From Paludibacter sp. (lineage in GTDB: Bacteria > Bacteroidota > Bacteroidia > Bacteroidales > Paludibacteraceae), in contig JAAFGX010000002.1 in the NCBI GenBank assembly GCA_010365115.1, positions 37,218 through 101,217 on the forward strand: a DNA stretch of 64,000 nucleotides, given 5' to 3'. Positions 62,090-64,000 of the stretch are shown here, one piece after another. The stretch's first letter is position 1; each line of letters opens with the position of its first letter. The notes beneath the pieces are model-generated. The model did no database searches, was not told where the DNA came from, and worked only from the letters and a program-made list of their open reading frames with translations. Position numbers and translations under genes: made by a program.

Positions 62090-62125
62090 TTGTAACTTGT
62101 AACTTGTAACTAAAACCTTGTAACT
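62090..62125. repeat. TTGTAAC microsatellite between purH and mreB
   Basis: TTGTAAC occurs three times in tandem (62090-62110) and again after a short gap (ending 62125). Next to it, at 62040-62049, is the palindrome GTCTATAGAC. Confidence 0.7.
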
Positions 62126-62128
62126 GAT

Positions 62129-63649
62129 TTAGTGTTTAAAATGACGGAATCCAGTAGTTACCATCGATAATCCCGTTTCGTTACATTTTTCTATTGAAAG
62201 TTTATCGTTTATTGAACCTCCTGGTTGAATTACAGCTGAAATTCCAGCTTCTGCCGCAATTTGCACACAGTCCGGAAATGGGAAAAATGCATCTGAAGCC
62301 ATTACAGCACCATTCAAATCGAATTTAAATGCATTTGCTTTGTCAATGGCTTGTGTCAGCGCATCTACTCTTGAAGTCTGACCAACACCGCTGGCGCACA
62401 TTTGTTTGTTTTTAGCAAACACTATTGCGTTAGATTTGGTGTGTTTTACTATTTTATTGGCAAAAAGCAAATCTTCTATTTCTTGTGTTGTAGGTGCTTT
62501 TTCAGTTACAACAGTTAATTCGTCAGCCGATTCAGTATGTGTGTCTTTGTCTTGAACTAAAACTCCGTTAAGTAACGAGCGGAATTGATTTGTTTTTACT
62601 TTGGCTCCTTTAATAATCAGAATTATTCTGTTTTTCTTTTGGCTTAAAATTTCAATTGCTTCCAAATCATAATCGGGAGCAATAACAACTTCAAAGAAAA
62701 TTTTGTTCATTTCTTCGGCAGTGGCTTTATCAATTACTGCATTAGTAATAAGAACGCCACCAAATGCCGAAACAGGATCGCCGGCTAAAGCTGCATTCCA
62801 TGCATCCACTAAAACAGGACGAGAAGCAATTCCACAGGCATTATTGTGTTTTAGAATGGCAAATGTAATATCGTCAAAATCGTTAATAAGATTTACGGCT
62901 GCATCAATATCTAGCAAGTTATTATACGAAATTTCTTTTCCTTGCAATTGTTCGAACAAGTCGTCGAATTTTCCAAAGAAAATACCACGTTGGTGAGGAT
63001 TTTCACCGTAACGCAACACTTTAGAATTATTTTCGCTGTAGCGGAAAGCACTTTCTTCCTGTGCATCGAAATAGTTGAAAATAGCCGAATCGTAATGCGA
63101 TGAAACTGCGAAAGCTTCTTTAGCAAACCAGCGACGTTCTTCAAAAGTAGTTTCAGCACCATTTGCTGTAATTATATCCAGCAGTGGTTCATATTGGTCT
63201 TGCGAAGCAACAATCACCACATCGTTGAAATTTTTGGCAGCTGCACGAATCAAAGAAATGCCGCCGATATCAATTTTTTCAATCGTTGTTGGCTCGTCAG
63301 CTCCAGCAGCAACAGTAGCCTCAAAAGGGTATAAATCAACTATTACTAAGTCAATTTCTGGAATTCCATATTCCTGAATTTGGTCTTGGTCCAACTCCAA
63401 ATCCCGACGGGCAAGAATACCACCAAACACTTTTGGATGTAATGTTTTTACTCTTCCGCCTAATATTGATGGGTAACCTGTTAGTTCTTCCACTGCACTA
63501 CACGGAATATCAAGTGATTCGATAAAAGATTGTGTTCCACCGGTAGAGATAAATTCAACTCCTTCTGCGTGTAGTTTTTTTATGATGACATCAAGTCTAT
63601 CTTTATGATAAACAGATACTAAAGCCGTTTTAATTCTCTTTTTTTCCAT
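62129..63649 (-). CDS. purH: Bifunctional AICAR formyltransferase / IMP cyclohydrolase
   Basis: A 506-residue enzyme for the last two steps of IMP synthesis. The MGS-like cyclohydrolase domain (about 1-130) contains STGGTQSF and GRVKTLHPKVFGGIL. The AICAR transformylase domain (from about 185) contains LRYGENPHQRG, then KHNNACGIA and AFGGVLITNAV, and near the end GAVMASDAFFPFPDCV and VIQPGGSINDK. Complete and of usual length. It is the second purine-synthesis gene of the window (with purB), and is followed by the mreB operon on the same strand. Confidence 0.96.
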   Translation of the reverse strand: MEKKRIKTALVSVYHKDRLDVIIKKLHAEGVEFISTGGTQSFIESLDIPCSAVEELTGYPSILGGRVKTLHPKVFGGILARRDLELDQDQIQEYGIPEIDLVIVDLYPFEATVAAGADEPTTIEKIDIGGISLIRAAAKNFNDVVIVASQDQYEPLLDIITANGAETTFEERRWFAKEAFAVSSHYDSAIFNYFDAQEESAFRYSENNSKVLRYGENPHQRGIFFGKFDDLFEQLQGKEISYNNLLDIDAAVNLINDFDDITFAILKHNNACGIASRPVLVDAWNAALAGDPVSAFGGVLITNAVIDKATAEEMNKIFFEVVIAPDYDLEAIEILSQKKNRIILIIKGAKVKTNQFRSLLNGVLVQDKDTHTESADELTVVTEKAPTTQEIEDLLFANKIVKHTKSNAIVFAKNKQMCASGVGQTSRVDALTQAIDKANAFKFDLNGAVMASDAFFPFPDCVQIAAEAGISAVIQPGGSINDKLSIEKCNETGLSMVTTGFRHFKH

Positions 63650-63678
63650 ATTCCCTTTTCCCGTTTGTTTATGGGATG

Positions 63679-63710
63679 CAAAGCTACAAAAAAATAGTTA
63701 TTTTATCAAC
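63679..63710 (-). promoter_or_regulatory. Bacteroidetes-type promoter of purH
   Basis: On the minus strand GTTG (63710-63707) and TAGCTTTG (63686-63679) are 20 bases apart; the -7 is a full match and the -33 differs by one base. Confidence 0.5.
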
Positions 63711-63876
63711 ACATTAAACGCATTGATTTTGAGCTCAATTCAAATTTAATAAGTTGATACAGAAATAGACTAAAATAGTGATAAGTAGAACTAATTAAAG
63801 GTTTTATTGGAATTGGATATTAATACATTTTTTGGCTCTATAACGTTTTGTGTGGGTAAAATATTTTCTAATATTT

Positions 63877-63960
63877 ACTCCGTAGGAGTTTTCAATGCAT
63901 AACCCCCAGATTCATCTGGGGGAAAGTGAAATAAATGATTACAAAACCTTATAGAGGTTT
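63877..63960. repeat. Cluster of short palindromes near the right edge (IS200/RAYT-type repeat candidate)
   Basis: Three hairpins in a row: CTCC-gta-GGAG (63878-63888), CCCCCAGAT/ATCTGGGGG (63903-63911 and 63914-63922, perfect) and AAACCT/AGGTTT (63944-63949 and 63955-63960). This style resembles the ends of IS200-like elements or REP-type repeats with their transposase. No transposase gene is in the window, which ends 40 bases later. From 63650 to 63876 I see nothing else but the purH promoter. Confidence 0.5.
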
Positions 63961-64000
63961 CCCACTATTATATGACTTAAGTTACTGATGGCAAACTCCT

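Overview
The window is a continuous stretch of an AT-rich chromosome from a member of the Bacteroidetes, most likely a Bacteroidales species in the Paludibacter/Dysgonomonas neighbourhood. The placement is inferred from several things. Four secreted proteins end in C-terminal sorting domains of the type IX secretion system (T9SS). Several promoters match the Bacteroidetes -33 TTTG / -7 TAnnTTTG pattern. The families are typical of the group: DUF4271 next to hemD, carboxypeptidase-D-like regulatory domains, split ThrE, and a triple-tyrosine regulator with a LuxR-type HTH. No rRNA, tRNA, prophage or CRISPR array was seen.

Layout. 0-1.7 kb: stress cassette on the minus strand (Rrf2 regulator, cupin, BFD-like ferredoxin, Fe-S repair protein Ric cut by the window edge). 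1.8-10.4 kb: a carboxypeptidase-D-like protein and four tandem secreted endonuclease I paralogues. 10.5-16.6 kb: epimerase, LOG protein, DUF4271, hemD, rnpA, yidD, lpxK and purine nucleoside phosphorylase. 16.7-23.2 kb: GIN-domain lipoprotein, CorA, zwf-pgl (oxidative pentose phosphate pathway), a hypothetical secreted protein, a DUF1080 protein and a 40-residue basic small protein. 23.5-26 kb: TonB-dependent receptor behind a cobalamin riboswitch. 26-31 kb: TerB/DnaJ protein, cysS, a RhuM-type gene, rbfA and a LolC/E-type permease. 31-36.4 kb: lipoprotein, truncated gene, split ThrE exporter, copA-copZ. 36.6-46.4 kb: orphan triple-tyrosine regulator, MsbA-like ABC exporter, an S23 four-helix-bundle gene with an in-frame stop between near-perfect 32-bp inverted repeats, purB, psd, MazG-like hydrolase, deoC and a polyprenyl synthase. 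46.5-51.7 kb: polA and a repeat-rich outer-membrane protein. 52.2-56.1 kb: a second Rrf2 regulator, YceI, porin and a divergent YceI. 56.2-63.7 kb: rodA, mrdA, mreD, mreC, mreB (rod-shape machinery) and purH.

The strongest candidates for something not yet described are: (1) the 52-56 kb Rrf2-YceI-porin-YceI group, where three inverted repeats with the same half-site and the same 9-bp spacer sit at the regulator's own promoter and twice upstream of yceI; (2) the S23 unit, 462 bp long and bounded by inverted repeats, filling the whole gap between purB and an ABC transporter; (3) the outer-membrane protein with alternating WDG and GIxExG repeats; (4) a strong hairpin between mreB and mreC that could set their ratio. 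Housekeeping genes look intact. Signs of decay are limited to the S23 gene and one truncated secreted-protein gene at 31.6-32.0 kb.
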